Positions 32,126 to 41,293 are shown, counted from the first letter of the stretch. The stretch is DNA of 64,000 nt from Nocardioides sp. YR527 (GCF_900101045.1 NZ_FNFN01000013.1:39581-103580); one strand, 5' to 3'. Notes: a model not told the origin generated them from the sequence alone. Made by a program: numbers and translations.

Positions 32126-33703
32126 TCAGTGTGCGAAATGCCTGGTGCCGGTGAAGTACATCGTCACGCCGGCAGCCTCGCACGCCTTGATGGTGAGCTC
32201 GTCGCGGATGGAGCCGCCGGGCTGGACGATCGCCTTGACGCCGGCGTCGATCAGGATCTGCGGGCCGTCCTCGAAGGGGAAGAAGGCGTCGGAGGCGGCG
32301 ACGGCGCCGCGGGCGCGCTCGGCGTCCTCGGCGAGGGTGTTGGCGCGCTCGACGGCCAGGCGGCAGGAGTCGACGCGGTTGACCTGACCCATGCCGATGC
32401 CGACCGAGGCACCGTCGGAGGCCAGCAGGATCGCGTTGGACTTGGCCGAGCGGCACGCCTTCCAGGCGAAGGCCAGGTCGGCGAGGGTGGCCTCGTCGGC
32501 GGCCTCGCCGGTGGCCAGCGTCCACGAAGCCGGGTCGTCGCCCTCGGCGTCGACATGGTCGACCTGCTGCATCAGCAGGCCGCCGGAGATCGGGCGGGTC
32601 TCGACCGGGGCGCGCTCGTCGGCGGGTGCGACCAGGATGCGGATGTTCTTCTTGCCCTGCAGGATCTCGACGGCGCCGTCCTCGTAGCCCGGAGCCACGA
32701 TGACCTCGGTGAACACCTCGGCGACCTGCTGGGCCATCTCGACCGTCACCGGCCGGTTGGAGGCGATCACGCCACCGAAGGCGGAGACCGGGTCGCAGGC
32801 GTGCGCGCGCCGGTGGGCCTCAGCGATGTCCGCACCGACGGCCAGGCCGCACGGGTTGGCGTGCTTGATGATCGCGACCGCCGGCTCGGCGAAGTCGTTG
32901 GCAGCACGCCGAGCGGCGTCGGTGTCGGTGTAGTTGTTGTAGGACATCTCCTTGCCGTGCAGCTGCTCGGCACGGGCGAGCCCGGCGGGACCGAACCCGT
33001 TGAGGTAGAGCGCCGCCTTCTGGTGCGGGTTCTCGCCGTAGCGCAGGACGGTCGCCTTCTCGTACGTCCCGCCGACCCACGCCGGGAAGCCGGTGCCGTC
33101 GGTGCTGTCGGTGAGCACCGAGCCCATCCAGGAGGCGACGGCCACGTCGTACGTCGCGGTGTGCACGAACGCGGCCGCGGCCAGCGCCTTGCGCTGGTCG
33201 TAGGTGAAGCCACCGGCCTGCACCGCGGCGAGGGTGTCGGCGTACTGCTCCGGCGAGGTCACGATCGCGACCGAGGGGTGGTTCTTGGCGGCGGCACGGA
33301 CCATCGAGGGGCCGCCGATGTCGATCTGCTCGACGACCTCGTCCGGACCGGCACCCGAGGCGACGGTCTGCACGAACGGGTAGAGGTTGGAGACGACCAG
33401 GTCGAACGGCTCGACCTCGAGCTCCTTGAGCTGCTCGACGTGGGACTCGAGGCGGCGGTCGGCGAGGATGCCGGCGTGCACGCGCGGGTGCAGCGTCTTG
33501 ACCCGGCCGTCGAGGCACTCGGGGAAGCCGGTCAGGTCCTCGACCTTGGTCACCGGCAGGCCGAGCTTCTCGATCAGTGCGGCCGAGCCGCCGGTCGAGA
33601 CGAGCTCGACGCCGGCGTCATGGAGCGCTCGGACCAGGTCCTCGAGACCGGTCTTGTCGTAGACGGACACCAGGGCCCGCTTGATGGTGATCTGATCGAG
33701 CAC
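32126..33703 (-). CDS. purH: Bifunctional AICAR transformylase/IMP cyclohydrolase
   Basis: This enzyme performs the last two steps of de novo IMP synthesis (525 aa). The N-terminal MGS-like cyclohydrolase domain (1-190) has ALVSVYDKTGL, GVELVSTGGSA, and VKTLHPRVHAGILADR. The transformylase domain has LRYGENPHQKAALY, KHANPCGLAVG, and the C-terminal SDAFFPFEDG and QPGGSIRDE. I chose GTG 33703 with GAGGAG at ideal spacing. The longer frame from 33742 would add 13 residues across that site. It follows purN by 117 bp and precedes folD. Confidence 0.96.
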   Translation of the reverse strand: MLDQITIKRALVSVYDKTGLEDLVRALHDAGVELVSTGGSAALIEKLGLPVTKVEDLTGFPECLDGRVKTLHPRVHAGILADRRLESHVEQLKELEVEPFDLVVSNLYPFVQTVASGAGPDEVVEQIDIGGPSMVRAAAKNHPSVAIVTSPEQYADTLAAVQAGGFTYDQRKALAAAAFVHTATYDVAVASWMGSVLTDSTDGTGFPAWVGGTYEKATVLRYGENPHQKAALYLNGFGPAGLARAEQLHGKEMSYNNYTDTDAARRAANDFAEPAVAIIKHANPCGLAVGADIAEAHRRAHACDPVSAFGGVIASNRPVTVEMAQQVAEVFTEVIVAPGYEDGAVEILQGKKNIRILVAPADERAPVETRPISGGLLMQQVDHVDAEGDDPASWTLATGEAADEATLADLAFAWKACRSAKSNAILLASDGASVGIGMGQVNRVDSCRLAVERANTLAEDAERARGAVAASDAFFPFEDGPQILIDAGVKAIVQPGGSIRDELTIKACEAAGVTMYFTGTRHFAH

Positions 33704-33820
33704 AGCAATCTCCTCATCGGTCAACGATTTCGATGAGGGCACCCAGGCGGTCGATGCCGTCTCTCACACTCCCCGGTGGTCCCCCACCCGCGCCAGTCGT
33801 GTGCTCGTCACTCTAACCGC

Positions 33821-34432
33821 TCAGGCAGGCCCGAATCGAACTCGCCTGCCGTCGACCGCGTACCCCTCGTGAGCGATGCGCCCGACCGTCTCGATGAGCA
33901 TCGAACGCTCGACGACCTTGATCCGCTCGTGCAGCGTCTCCTCGGTGTCGTCGTCCTCCACCGGCACCGTCACCTGGGCCATGATCATCCCGGTGTCGAC
34001 CCCGGCATCGACGACGAACAGCGTCGCCCCGGTCACCTTCACGCCGTACTCCAGCGCATCCCGCGCCCCGTGCATCCCCGGGAATGACGGCAGCAGCGCC
34101 GGATGCGTGTTGAGCGTCTTCCCGCCGAACCGGTCGAGGAAGGCCTCCCCCACCAGCTTCATGAACCCGGCAGAGACGACAAGATCAGGCTCGTACGCCG
34201 CCACCGACTCGGCCAGCGCCGCGTCCCACTCCTCGCGGGACCCGAAGTCCTTGACCCGATGCACGAAGGTCGGGATCCCGGCGTCGGTCGCCCGGGTCAG
34301 CCCCTGGATCCCGTCGCGGTCGGCCCCGACCGCGACGACCTCCGCCCCGTACTCAGAGGACGCGCAGGCGTCCAGCAGGGCCTGGAGGTTGGTGCCCGAG
34401 CCGGACACGAGAACGACAAGACGAAGAGCCAC
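33821..34432 (-). CDS. purN: Phosphoribosylglycinamide formyltransferase
   Basis: This GAR transformylase (203 aa) uses 10-formyl-THF in purine synthesis. VVLVSGSGTNLQALLDA forms the phosphate-binding N-terminus. The catalytic Asn-His lie in NTHPALLPSFPG, and the third catalytic residue is in VVDAGVDTGMI. GTG 34432 aligns with the family N-terminus; the frame could begin ten codons earlier, but neither start has a clear ribosome-binding site. It lies upstream of purH on the same strand. In relatives perM sits immediately next door, but here an AT-richer insertion separates them. Confidence 0.94.
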   Translation of the reverse strand: MALRLVVLVSGSGTNLQALLDACASSEYGAEVVAVGADRDGIQGLTRATDAGIPTFVHRVKDFGSREEWDAALAESVAAYEPDLVVSAGFMKLVGEAFLDRFGGKTLNTHPALLPSFPGMHGARDALEYGVKVTGATLFVVDAGVDTGMIMAQVTVPVEDDDTEETLHERIKVVERSMLIETVGRIAHEGYAVDGRRVRFGPA

Positions 34433-35167
34433 GCCGTCACTGTAGAGCAGCGCATGCCTCATTCCCGCGCCGCCCAGATCTCGCCAACCGCCCCACCCCG
34501 TTAGAGCAGTGCCCCCTGCTCACGCCTCCTTGACGTCGATACCGAGCGCCTCAAGAGCGTGCTCGACGCGTGCCAGGCTTCACTCCCCCGACCGAGGAAC
34601 ACAGTAAATCTCAGCACGGCGACGATCGGGACAGACGCCGACAGATCCCAGAGTTTTAGGTCCCAAATGCGCCCTGTTATGCGGAAACCGCCTAGGCCGT
34701 CAATACGTCCGCGCAAAGTGGACCAAATCTTGAAGGCGACATGGCGTTCCCATCGTCTTCGTGCCACTCGCAGTGAGTCGCCCGAATGTATCCGTCTCCC
34801 CCATTGATCCGATACCACCGGCCGACTCCCGGCCTTGCAGCCATGCGCTCGACCTCCTCGTCTTCCAGCTGCTCTACGCGAAGGCTCGAGTACTCCGTTT
34901 CGACCTGCATGGTTTCAACATTGCTGAACAGAACATCGATCCGCCTCCGCGAACCACCGACCCCCTCCCCCAAACTTCGCCAGAGAAGTCGCCTATAACT
35001 CACCGAGAAATGCCACATCTGGAATGAAGAGTCCCAGGAACCAATCTCTATCGTCCTTACCCTCCAATCAAGGTTGGCTGCAACAACACCTCACGCGTCC
35101 CGTCGCGCCGCCGGAGTCACGCAGCCACGTCATTCAGAATTTGACGTCGACCTGCATCGAATCGCTC
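34433..35167. other. AT-richer region with decayed reading frames
   Basis: This 735-bp stretch between purN and the SUKH gene has clearly lower GC than the flanks (many A/T runs at 34600-35160) and no intact gene I can support. On the minus strand short frames look protein-like but are interrupted: see 34520-34910. Nothing else recognisable was found. It is most simply the remains of a polymorphic-toxin/immunity cluster that the adjacent SUKH gene belongs to. Confidence 0.55.
34520..34910 (-). pseudogene. Possible frameshifted remnant gene
   Basis: Three minus-strand frames carry plausible protein in succession. One from ATG 34910 contains PGVGRWYRINGGDGYIRATH and stops at 34692. A second frame contains GFRITGRIWDLKLWDLSASV then VLRFTVFLGRGSE. 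A third ends SLARVEHALEALGIDVKEA with a stop at 34520. The join of the last two at about 34580 looks like a one-base slip. No family is recognised, and chance open frames cannot be ruled out. Confidence 0.3.
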
Positions 35168-35692
35168 TCAAGATCCGAGATCGATCTCTCCGGCTTGAAA
35201 TCTAGTCATCCACGTGAAGAACTCCTCGAAATCCTCGCAGCGCACGTAAATTTGCCCATTATCGTGCCAAATCACCGCACCAGGCGAATACGAATCCGAG
35301 GTATCAAGCATTAGCAATATGGAATCAGTGCCGTACTCATTCATCCCGATAGGGAGGCATTCAGACATCCTCACGCCAATAGCATCCTCGATAAGATCTC
35401 GCTCGACAAATATGAGGTCAAGAATTTCCTGAGTCGAGGACTCAGTTTTGAAAAACTGCGTACTGAAAATTCGGAGACTGTAGAAAAAGTTCTCCCAACC
35501 GTCCGCGGCGTGCAAAAAGGCCCGAAACGATGTGTCCAACGACTGGCCCAGCACACGCTCAACTTCCGCAAGGACCTCTTCCGACGCTCCCGGTTGGGCC
35601 GGAACTGGTCGAATCAGACCCTCGCCGTCATGCCTCGCAGCATGCTGCTGAACCCGCTCGAAGTCTTGGATCAAGCTGTCCCACGTGTTCAT
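35168..35692 (-). CDS. SMI1/KNR4 (SUKH) family protein, likely orphan immunity protein
   Basis: This 174-residue protein has the SUKH layout: an opening helix WDSLIQDFERVQQ, a central LGQSLDTSFRAFLHAADGW, and a C-terminal PGAVIWHDNGQIYVRCEDFEEFFTWM. SUKH proteins neutralise nuclease and other toxins of polymorphic systems. ATG 35692 has AGGAG upstream. The frame stays open another 49 codons upstream and encodes SRLVPHALRHQPWLRELGLD, which resembles the end of an HNH/AHH-type toxin; this may be a toxin remnant. The gene is AT-rich compared with its neighbours, suggesting transfer. Confidence 0.7.
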   Translation of the reverse strand: MNTWDSLIQDFERVQQHAARHDGEGLIRPVPAQPGASEEVLAEVERVLGQSLDTSFRAFLHAADGWENFFYSLRIFSTQFFKTESSTQEILDLIFVERDLIEDAIGVRMSECLPIGMNEYGTDSILLMLDTSDSYSPGAVIWHDNGQIYVRCEDFEEFFTWMTRFQAGEIDLGS

Positions 35693-35829
35693 CCGCTCGG
35701 CAACTCCTGGTCGATAGACACCCCGCCCGTCATCATCCAACCCCAGTTCGCGCAGCCAGGGTTGGTGCCGCAGCGCGTGCGGCACCAGTCGACTCGGAGC
35801 AACGCCGCTACGTGACGGATCGCAGCCAT

Positions 35830-35906
35830 CTAGCTGCACATCTGACCCTGGGGAGGGTTATCCGAACACAGCTCGGACTACCCTCCCCAGGTCCCTCTGC
35901 AGCTAG
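35830..35906. terminator. Nested hairpin terminator after the perM-like gene
   Basis: The inner stem pairs 35847-35865 with 35873-35891 (arm starts CCTGGGGAGGGT; two mismatches, 7-nt loop). An outer pair CTAGCTGCA / TGCAGCTAG (35830-35838, 35898-35906) encloses it. It overlaps the stop codon of the perM-like gene (35903) on the minus strand. Confidence 0.75.
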
Positions 35907-37156
35907 TCCGCAGGCAGAGAACGCCGGTGCCACCAGGTCATCGTGAGCCCGGCGAGGAGGCCGGCCAGGCCGAAGAAGGCGATGGCGTTGACGAGCACCT
36001 GCCCGGCGTACGGCCCGACGTCGGCCATCCGGCCGGGACCGACGGAGCCGCCGGCGACACCGGACAGGATTGCGAGGAGCAGGCCGGCGAGGACGCCGGC
36101 GCTGACGCCGCGGAGCGCGCCCTCCGACCAGCGCAGGGTGGGCCGGACACGACCGACCCGACAGACGGCCCAGAAGGCGGTGAGCGGGCCGAGCGCCATC
36201 ACCGCGGCGACCCAGGCGGGCGGGGCGCCGTTGTCAGGCAGCGCGGCGAGCATCGGGAACATCGGCAGCGGTCCGAGGGTGACCGCGGTCGGGGTCACCG
36301 TGGTGCCGACGCCGACGGTGAACCCCGGCCCGAGGGCGTACGCGCTGGAGAAGAGCACAGCGTTGGGCAGCACCAGGACGGCGAGCAGCGAGTAGAGGAT
36401 GATCCCGCCGACGTCGAGGTGGAGCTGGGAGACCACGTTGACCGACGTGGTGAAGTCGGTGAAGAGGGCCGCGAAGAACACCAGCGTGCTGACCGCGAAC
36501 CACCAGAGCAGGATCGACCTGACCATCACGAGTACGTCCACGGCGGCGCGTGGCAGCAGCGTGATCCAGAGCGCCGCACGGCCGGAGCCGACCGCGATCG
36601 CGGGCAGGGCGACGACCACGCAGAGCCCGACCGACCAGGCGAAGACACCGGCGATGCTCGGCGCGGTGGCCGGGGTGCCGGCGATGATCGCGGTGGCCAG
36701 CGCGGTGCCGGCGTAGCCGAGCGTGAAGAGACCGGCGACGACCGGGACGGTCAGGTCACGCTCGCCGTCGGCGAGGGCGTTGGCGTCGGGGCCGTGCAGC
36801 GAGACCGAGTCACCGACCCGCACCGCGACCTGCCACATCGCCCCGGCGAGGACGAGGGTCAGCCCGAGCGGGACGACGGTGATCGCGACCCCGGAGACGA
36901 AGACACCCGAACCGTGCCCGAGCAGCCACCCGAGCGCGGCGACACGCAGTGCGTCCGAGGGCTCGCCGTGGGCTCCCATGTCGCTGATGAACCAGCCGAG
37001 GATGCCGATCGCCAGGCACACGACCAGCGTGGCGGCGGCCGTGCCGATGCCGCCGAGCAGAGCGACCGCGACCAGCGGGCGGCGGTGGCGGAGATCATGG
37101 AGATCATCCGCCGAGAGCCCGCGGTCGGGGGTGCGAGGAGGCAGCAGCGAGGACAT
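35903..37156 (-). CDS. perM: DUF6350 integral membrane protein, PerM-like
   Basis: This 417-residue polytopic protein has about ten to eleven hydrophobic helices and a short basic N-terminus. Size, membrane pattern and place in the purH-purN-X-...-sucD-sucC order match actinobacterial DUF6350, which includes M. tuberculosis PerM (Rv0955), a divisome-associated membrane protein. LGPGFTVGVGTTVTPTAVTL and GPLPMFPMLAALPDNGAPP are the most family-like segments by memory. The symbol is given by synteny and family, not by direct comparison. It points toward purN, but the SUKH region intervenes. Confidence 0.75.
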   Translation of the reverse strand: MSSLLPPRTPDRGLSADDLHDLRHRRPLVAVALLGGIGTAAATLVVCLAIGILGWFISDMGAHGEPSDALRVAALGWLLGHGSGVFVSGVAITVVPLGLTLVLAGAMWQVAVRVGDSVSLHGPDANALADGERDLTVPVVAGLFTLGYAGTALATAIIAGTPATAPSIAGVFAWSVGLCVVVALPAIAVGSGRAALWITLLPRAAVDVLVMVRSILLWWFAVSTLVFFAALFTDFTTSVNVVSQLHLDVGGIILYSLLAVLVLPNAVLFSSAYALGPGFTVGVGTTVTPTAVTLGPLPMFPMLAALPDNGAPPAWVAAVMALGPLTAFWAVCRVGRVRPTLRWSEGALRGVSAGVLAGLLLAILSGVAGGSVGPGRMADVGPYAGQVLVNAIAFFGLAGLLAGLTMTWWHRRSLPAD

Positions 37157-37306
37157 CGCGTCTCATCCTCGCAACCCGCGTCGCCTCGATCTCGGCGACG
37201 CGCCGCCAGGGACCTTCACCGGGTTGGTCACAGCGGTTGATACCCGCCTGTGCATCTGCGGCTATTGCCGTTCATTCGACCGAATCACCTACAGTTGACC
37301 GCTGAC

Positions 37307-39145
37307 ATGGGCATGAGCACGGCAGACCACGAGACCTTCGAGGCGTTCTATCAGGACGTCCGTGGACGCCTCCTGCTCCAAACCTGGTCGCTGACCGGGG
37401 ACCTGGAGGCCGCCAAGGCTGCCGTGCGCGGAGCGCTGGTCATCACCTGGCACCACTGGCGCAAGGTGAAGCCGATGGACGACTTCGAGCGCGAGGACTG
37501 GGTGCGCCCGATCGCCTGGTCCAAGGCGATCCGCAACCACTCGGTGCCCCTGCTCCACCGCGACCAGACGATCGCACCGGAGGCCCGCCAGGCCCTCTCC
37601 GCGCTGCGCGGCCTGCCGCTCCACGACCGCAAGGTCTTCCTGCTCGGCCACCTCACCAGCGTCGACCTGGCTCAGCTGGCCCGCGAGGTCGGCACCCCGA
37701 TCAGCCGCACCGAGACCGACCTGCAGGCCGCCAACGCTGCCATCTGCGCCGAGCTCGGGATCGCTCCGGAGCAGCTGCAGTCGATCTTCGACCCGCTCGT
37801 CGACGTGCTCACCGAGCAGCCCTGGCCGAAGACCTCGACGATCACCACCGCCGGCGCCGTGCGCCGCCGCGTGCACACCACCATCGGCGCGGCCGCGGCC
37901 ATCGCCGCCCTGGTCGGCACCGGCTTCTTCGTCACCCAGGGCGCCGAGACCGCGCCGCGGCTCAACACCCTCTCGATGCAGTCGGCGGCCGAGGAGTTCG
38001 AGGTCGAGCCCAGCCAGATCCCCGGCAAGAAGCTGACCGCCAAGGACCTGATGACCGAGGAGGAGGTCGCGAAGATCTACGGCGGCACCTGGGCCGTCGA
38101 CATCTCCTCCGACAACCTCGAGGGCACCGGCCTCACCATCCCCTGCCAGGCCGACACCTCGGCCGACAAGCGGCCGGCGGCGAGCCTGGCGCGCACCTTC
38201 ACCGCCAAGGCGAAGGCGACCAGCGCCGGCACCACGATCGAGTCATCGGTCGACGCGACGGCGGCGGCGGCGGCGTACAAGAAGATGCAGGGGTGGTACG
38301 CAGCGTGCGCCGAGCCCCGCTACCAGCTGCTCCTCACCGAGTCGGTCGACGGCATCGGCGACCAGGCGACCCTCTTCACCTACCGCGACTGGGAGAACAA
38401 CCGGGCCGTCACCTACGGCGTCGCGCGCACCGGCAGGCACACCGCCGCGGTCACCGTGAAGACCGAGGGCAAGTCCAGCACGACCGCGGCCAGGACCTCG
38501 ACCATGCTCGGGACGGCCGTCCACAACCTCTGCTCGATGCCGGGTGCGGGCGCGTGCGTGGAGACCAAGCGGCCACGGACGACGGTGGTCCCGATCGCCA
38601 CCGGCAAGGCACCCGGGCTGATCAACGAGACCGATCTGCCGCCGGTCAGCGGGGTCGGTGACCCGTGGGAGGGCACCGAGGCGAAGGCTGCCAAGACGAA
38701 CCCTGCCCAGACCCGCTGCGACAACACCGAGTTCACCGTCAAGGGCATGAGCGGCGCCCAGACGCGCTCCTTCGTGATCCCCGAGACGAAGAAGAAGCTC
38801 GCGCCGACCTTCGGGCTCACCGAGACGGTCGGCAAGTTCGGCTCCGCCAAGGAGGCGCAGGCCTTCAACGTCGCCATCAAGGGCCGGCTCGACAAGTGCA
38901 GCGACAAGCAGCTCGGTAGCCATGTCACCCAGCTCGCGACCGAGTCCATCAAGGACGGCGCGATCACGGTGTGGGACATCCGGGTGGAGCTCGAGAACTC
39001 TTCGATCTACTACCGGATGGCCGCGATCCGGCGCGGCGCCAGCGTCGCCCAGATGAGCTTCGTGCCCGACGGCGACGCCGACATCAGCAACTCCGACTTC
39101 GTCGCGCTCACCAAACGCGCCGCGTACCGCCTCGACTATCTCTGA
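37307..39145 (+). CDS. Membrane-tethered sigma-factor-like protein with duplicated extracytoplasmic domain
   Basis: This 612-residue protein has three parts. Residues 1-180 resemble a SigE-family ECF sigma factor: FEAFYQDVRGRLLLQTWSLT and AVRGALVITWHHWRKVKPM (region 2-like), then a region 4-like segment RGLPLHDRKVFLLGHL. Residues about 190-212 form a transmembrane helix (IGAAAAIAALVGTGFFVTQG). The rest is extracytoplasmic and looks like two copies of a PknH-sensor-like domain: the first from LTAKDLMTEEEVAKIYGG, the second from INETDLPPVSGVGDPW, each with paired cysteines. The gene lies just upstream of two sigma/sensor pairs of similar design. ATG 37307 (or 37313) lacks a clear ribosome-binding site. 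Whether the sigma part still binds RNA polymerase is unknown. Confidence 0.8.
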   Translation: MGMSTADHETFEAFYQDVRGRLLLQTWSLTGDLEAAKAAVRGALVITWHHWRKVKPMDDFEREDWVRPIAWSKAIRNHSVPLLHRDQTIAPEARQALSALRGLPLHDRKVFLLGHLTSVDLAQLAREVGTPISRTETDLQAANAAICAELGIAPEQLQSIFDPLVDVLTEQPWPKTSTITTAGAVRRRVHTTIGAAAAIAALVGTGFFVTQGAETAPRLNTLSMQSAAEEFEVEPSQIPGKKLTAKDLMTEEEVAKIYGGTWAVDISSDNLEGTGLTIPCQADTSADKRPAASLARTFTAKAKATSAGTTIESSVDATAAAAAYKKMQGWYAACAEPRYQLLLTESVDGIGDQATLFTYRDWENNRAVTYGVARTGRHTAAVTVKTEGKSSTTAARTSTMLGTAVHNLCSMPGAGACVETKRPRTTVVPIATGKAPGLINETDLPPVSGVGDPWEGTEAKAAKTNPAQTRCDNTEFTVKGMSGAQTRSFVIPETKKKLAPTFGLTETVGKFGSAKEAQAFNVAIKGRLDKCSDKQLGSHVTQLATESIKDGAITVWDIRVELENSSIYYRMAAIRRGASVAQMSFVPDGDADISNSDFVALTKRAAYRLDYL

Positions 39146-39172
39146 GACTCGCTGACTCTTTGTCCTCCGGAT

Positions 39173-39191
39173 GCAACCGGACCCGCCGCTC
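39173..39191 (+). promoter_or_regulatory. Candidate sigma-dependent promoter motif, copy 1
   Basis: GCAACC-N9-GCTC lies 86 bp upstream of the first sigE-family gene. The same spaced motif lies 87 bp upstream of the second (41294-41312), although most of the surrounding leader differs. It may be an autoregulated promoter, or simply a relic of the duplication. Confidence 0.4.
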
Positions 39192-39258
39192 AGGCATCTG
39201 AACCTCTGAGACTGGCGCAGGGCCAGATCAGGGTCCGGCCGGTCCGGGGAGGCAAACG

Positions 39259-39768
39259 ATGGACGAGGACGAGTTCGACGTGTTCTACAACGCGTCCTAC
39301 CGCCGCGTGTGCGCCCAGGTGTACGCCATGATCGGCGACTCCGACGAGGCTGCCGAATGCGTCCAGGAGGCCTTCGCCCGGGCCTGGGCGCACCGGCGGA
39401 AGATGTCCTCGGTCGACTACCCCGAAGCCTGGGTCCGCACCACCGCCTACCGCCTCGCGGTGGGCCGCTGGCGCAGGAAGAAGTACGCCGGCCGCGCCAC
39501 CGACAGAGCCGTCGGCGTCCGCACGGAGATGCCCGCCGTCGACGAGACCCATGTCGCTCTCGTCGACGCCCTCAAGAAGCTCCCCGAGGCCCAGCGCCAA
39601 GCCATCGTCCTGCACCACATCGCCGACCTGCCCGTCCACCAAGTGGCCGCGGAGGTCGGCGTACCGACCGGAACCATCAAGGCCCGCCTCTCCCGCGGGC
39701 GCACTGCGCTGGCAGCGCTGCTGGCCGACGAAGCGCCCGGCACCGCACTGGAAGGAGGCGTGCGATGA
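39259..39768 (+). CDS. SigE-family ECF RNA polymerase sigma factor, copy 1
   Basis: This 169-residue sigma factor has region 2 (FYNASYRRVCAQVYAMIGD, ECVQEAFARAWAH) and region 4 (LPEAQRQAIVLHHIADLPVH, then VPTGTIKARLSRGRTAL, the recognition helix). It belongs to the actinobacterial SigE-family (short) sigma-70 group. GGGGAGG precedes ATG 39259. Its stop overlaps the start of the membrane sensor gene (ATGA), so the two are coupled and the sensor is probably its regulator. It is nearly identical in region 2 to the second copy at 41381. Confidence 0.92.
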   Translation: MDEDEFDVFYNASYRRVCAQVYAMIGDSDEAAECVQEAFARAWAHRRKMSSVDYPEAWVRTTAYRLAVGRWRRKKYAGRATDRAVGVRTEMPAVDETHVALVDALKKLPEAQRQAIVLHHIADLPVHQVAAEVGVPTGTIKARLSRGRTALAALLADEAPGTALEGGVR

Positions 39769-41285
39769 GTGACCCGATCTCCCGCCTGGACCAGTTCCGC
39801 GCGACTACCCCTGGAGCACCGATGAAGTCCGCAGCCGAGGTACGCCGACGGGGTGACCAGATCCGCCGCCGCCAGCGCACCCTCGTCGCCGCCGGAGCCG
39901 CGGCCCTGGCCGCGGTCGTCGCCGGACCGATCATCTTCCTCTCCGCCGGATTCGGCGACAAGGCCATCGATCCTGCGCCGGCGCCCAGCGAGACTCCGAG
40001 CACGGTCGCCCCCAGTCCGTCGGCCTCGGCCTCCGCGCCGGCCTCGGACCTCACCCGCGCCGCCCTTCCGATCGCGGCAGACCTGGTCGCCGACGATCCG
40101 TTCCCGACGTGGGTCGAGGAGCGGACCTATGACGGCGAGGGACAGGGCGACCACAACGAGTGCCTCACCGCGTCTCTTGCCGACGCAGGTGCGGTGGCGA
40201 CCGTGCGCCGTGACTTCGTCCCCCAGCCCGGAGACGAGCTGTCGGCCTCCGCCGGGACGCTGAAGGCCGTCGTCGCCGAGTTCGACTCGCCCGAGGCGGC
40301 CGAGAAGGCGCGCGGCGAGCTCGCCGAGGCAGCAGCCGCGTGCCGCGGCGTGGACGCCCCCGAGACCGCCGGCTCGCTCCCTGTCGAGGGCGGCGTCATC
40401 TCGGGTGGCGACATCGAGGTGGTGGCGTACCAGCCTGACGACCCTGACATGAACGCGGTCTGGGAGGTCGCGACGGCCGTCGTCTCCGCCGAGGACCGGG
40501 TCCTGGTGATGACGCGGAAGCGTGGCGTACAGAGCTACGTCTCGCCGACCGACCTGCAGACCTCGGCGGTCAACGCCGCCCACCGGATGGTCGGCGCGAA
40601 GAGGCCGGTCGAGGCGACCTCGGAGCCGCCGGCCTCGGCACCGGCCACCAGCGACGCCCCCGAGCCGACCCTCTCGGCACGCAACCTGCTCACCGGGGAG
40701 GAGGCGATCTATCCGAACGGCGGAGCGCTGGACTGGGTGGAGAGCTCCGAGTCGACGACCACCGGCGAGACCGTGCCCGCGGCCAACGCCTGCTGGCAGG
40801 GCTCCATGAAGGCTCGCGGAGCGATCGCCACCATGCAGCGGGACTTCCTCCTGGTGACCTCCGAAGGCGGTGACTCCGACGCCGACGCCTACCTCAACGA
40901 GACGATCGCCGAGTTCCCCTCGGCCGAGGAGGCCCAGGCGGCGTACGAGGACGTGCTCACCTGGTTCGACGGCTGCAGCCCGGAAGGATCGGACAGCTTC
41001 AAGCCCAACCCGTTCGGCGGCGTGCCGATGTCGGCGCCGGCCGAGGGCGTGACCGGGCTCGCCATCTACGGCCCGATCACGGCCGCCCCGGGGACGCAGT
41101 ACGACCCCGCGGGCCGCGAGGATGACGGGTGGTTCCTGGAGATGGGCGTCGTCCTCAGCGGCACCCGGATCGCCGTCCTCAGCCAGCTGATCAGCGGGCA
41201 GGACTACAACTGGCTCGCAGAGGATGGCGGTACGCCGGTGCAGCAGATGCTCCCCGCGGCGGCAGATCGGGTCTCGTCCAGATGA
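39765..41285 (+). CDS. Membrane-anchored sensor/anti-sigma candidate, copy 1
   Basis: This 506-residue protein has a short cytoplasmic N-terminus (SDPISRLDQFRA, RRRGDQIRRR), one transmembrane helix at about 37-60, a Pro/Ser/Ala linker, and two extracytoplasmic repeats. Repeat one spans about 100-280 (LPIAADLVADD, VVAEFDSPEAAEKA). Repeat two spans about 300-500 (LSARNLLTGEEA, IAEFPSAEEAQAAYEDVL, FDGC). It lacks a recognisable zinc-finger anti-sigma domain, so a role in holding the sigma factor is inferred from coupling alone. The cytoplasmic part closely resembles that of copy 2. Confidence 0.82.
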   Translation: MSDPISRLDQFRATTPGAPMKSAAEVRRRGDQIRRRQRTLVAAGAAALAAVVAGPIIFLSAGFGDKAIDPAPAPSETPSTVAPSPSASASAPASDLTRAALPIAADLVADDPFPTWVEERTYDGEGQGDHNECLTASLADAGAVATVRRDFVPQPGDELSASAGTLKAVVAEFDSPEAAEKARGELAEAAAACRGVDAPETAGSLPVEGGVISGGDIEVVAYQPDDPDMNAVWEVATAVVSAEDRVLVMTRKRGVQSYVSPTDLQTSAVNAAHRMVGAKRPVEATSEPPASAPATSDAPEPTLSARNLLTGEEAIYPNGGALDWVESSESTTTGETVPAANACWQGSMKARGAIATMQRDFLLVTSEGGDSDADAYLNETIAEFPSAEEAQAAYEDVLTWFDGCSPEGSDSFKPNPFGGVPMSAPAEGVTGLAIYGPITAAPGTQYDPAGREDDGWFLEMGVVLSGTRIAVLSQLISGQDYNWLAEDGGTPVQQMLPAAADRVSSR

Positions 41286-41293
41286 CCGGATAT

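Noticed and set aside
34501..34818. 105-codon minus-strand frame taken as an intact gene
   Set aside because: Its last third loses protein character and a better C-terminus lies in another frame, so it is reported as a possible remnant instead.
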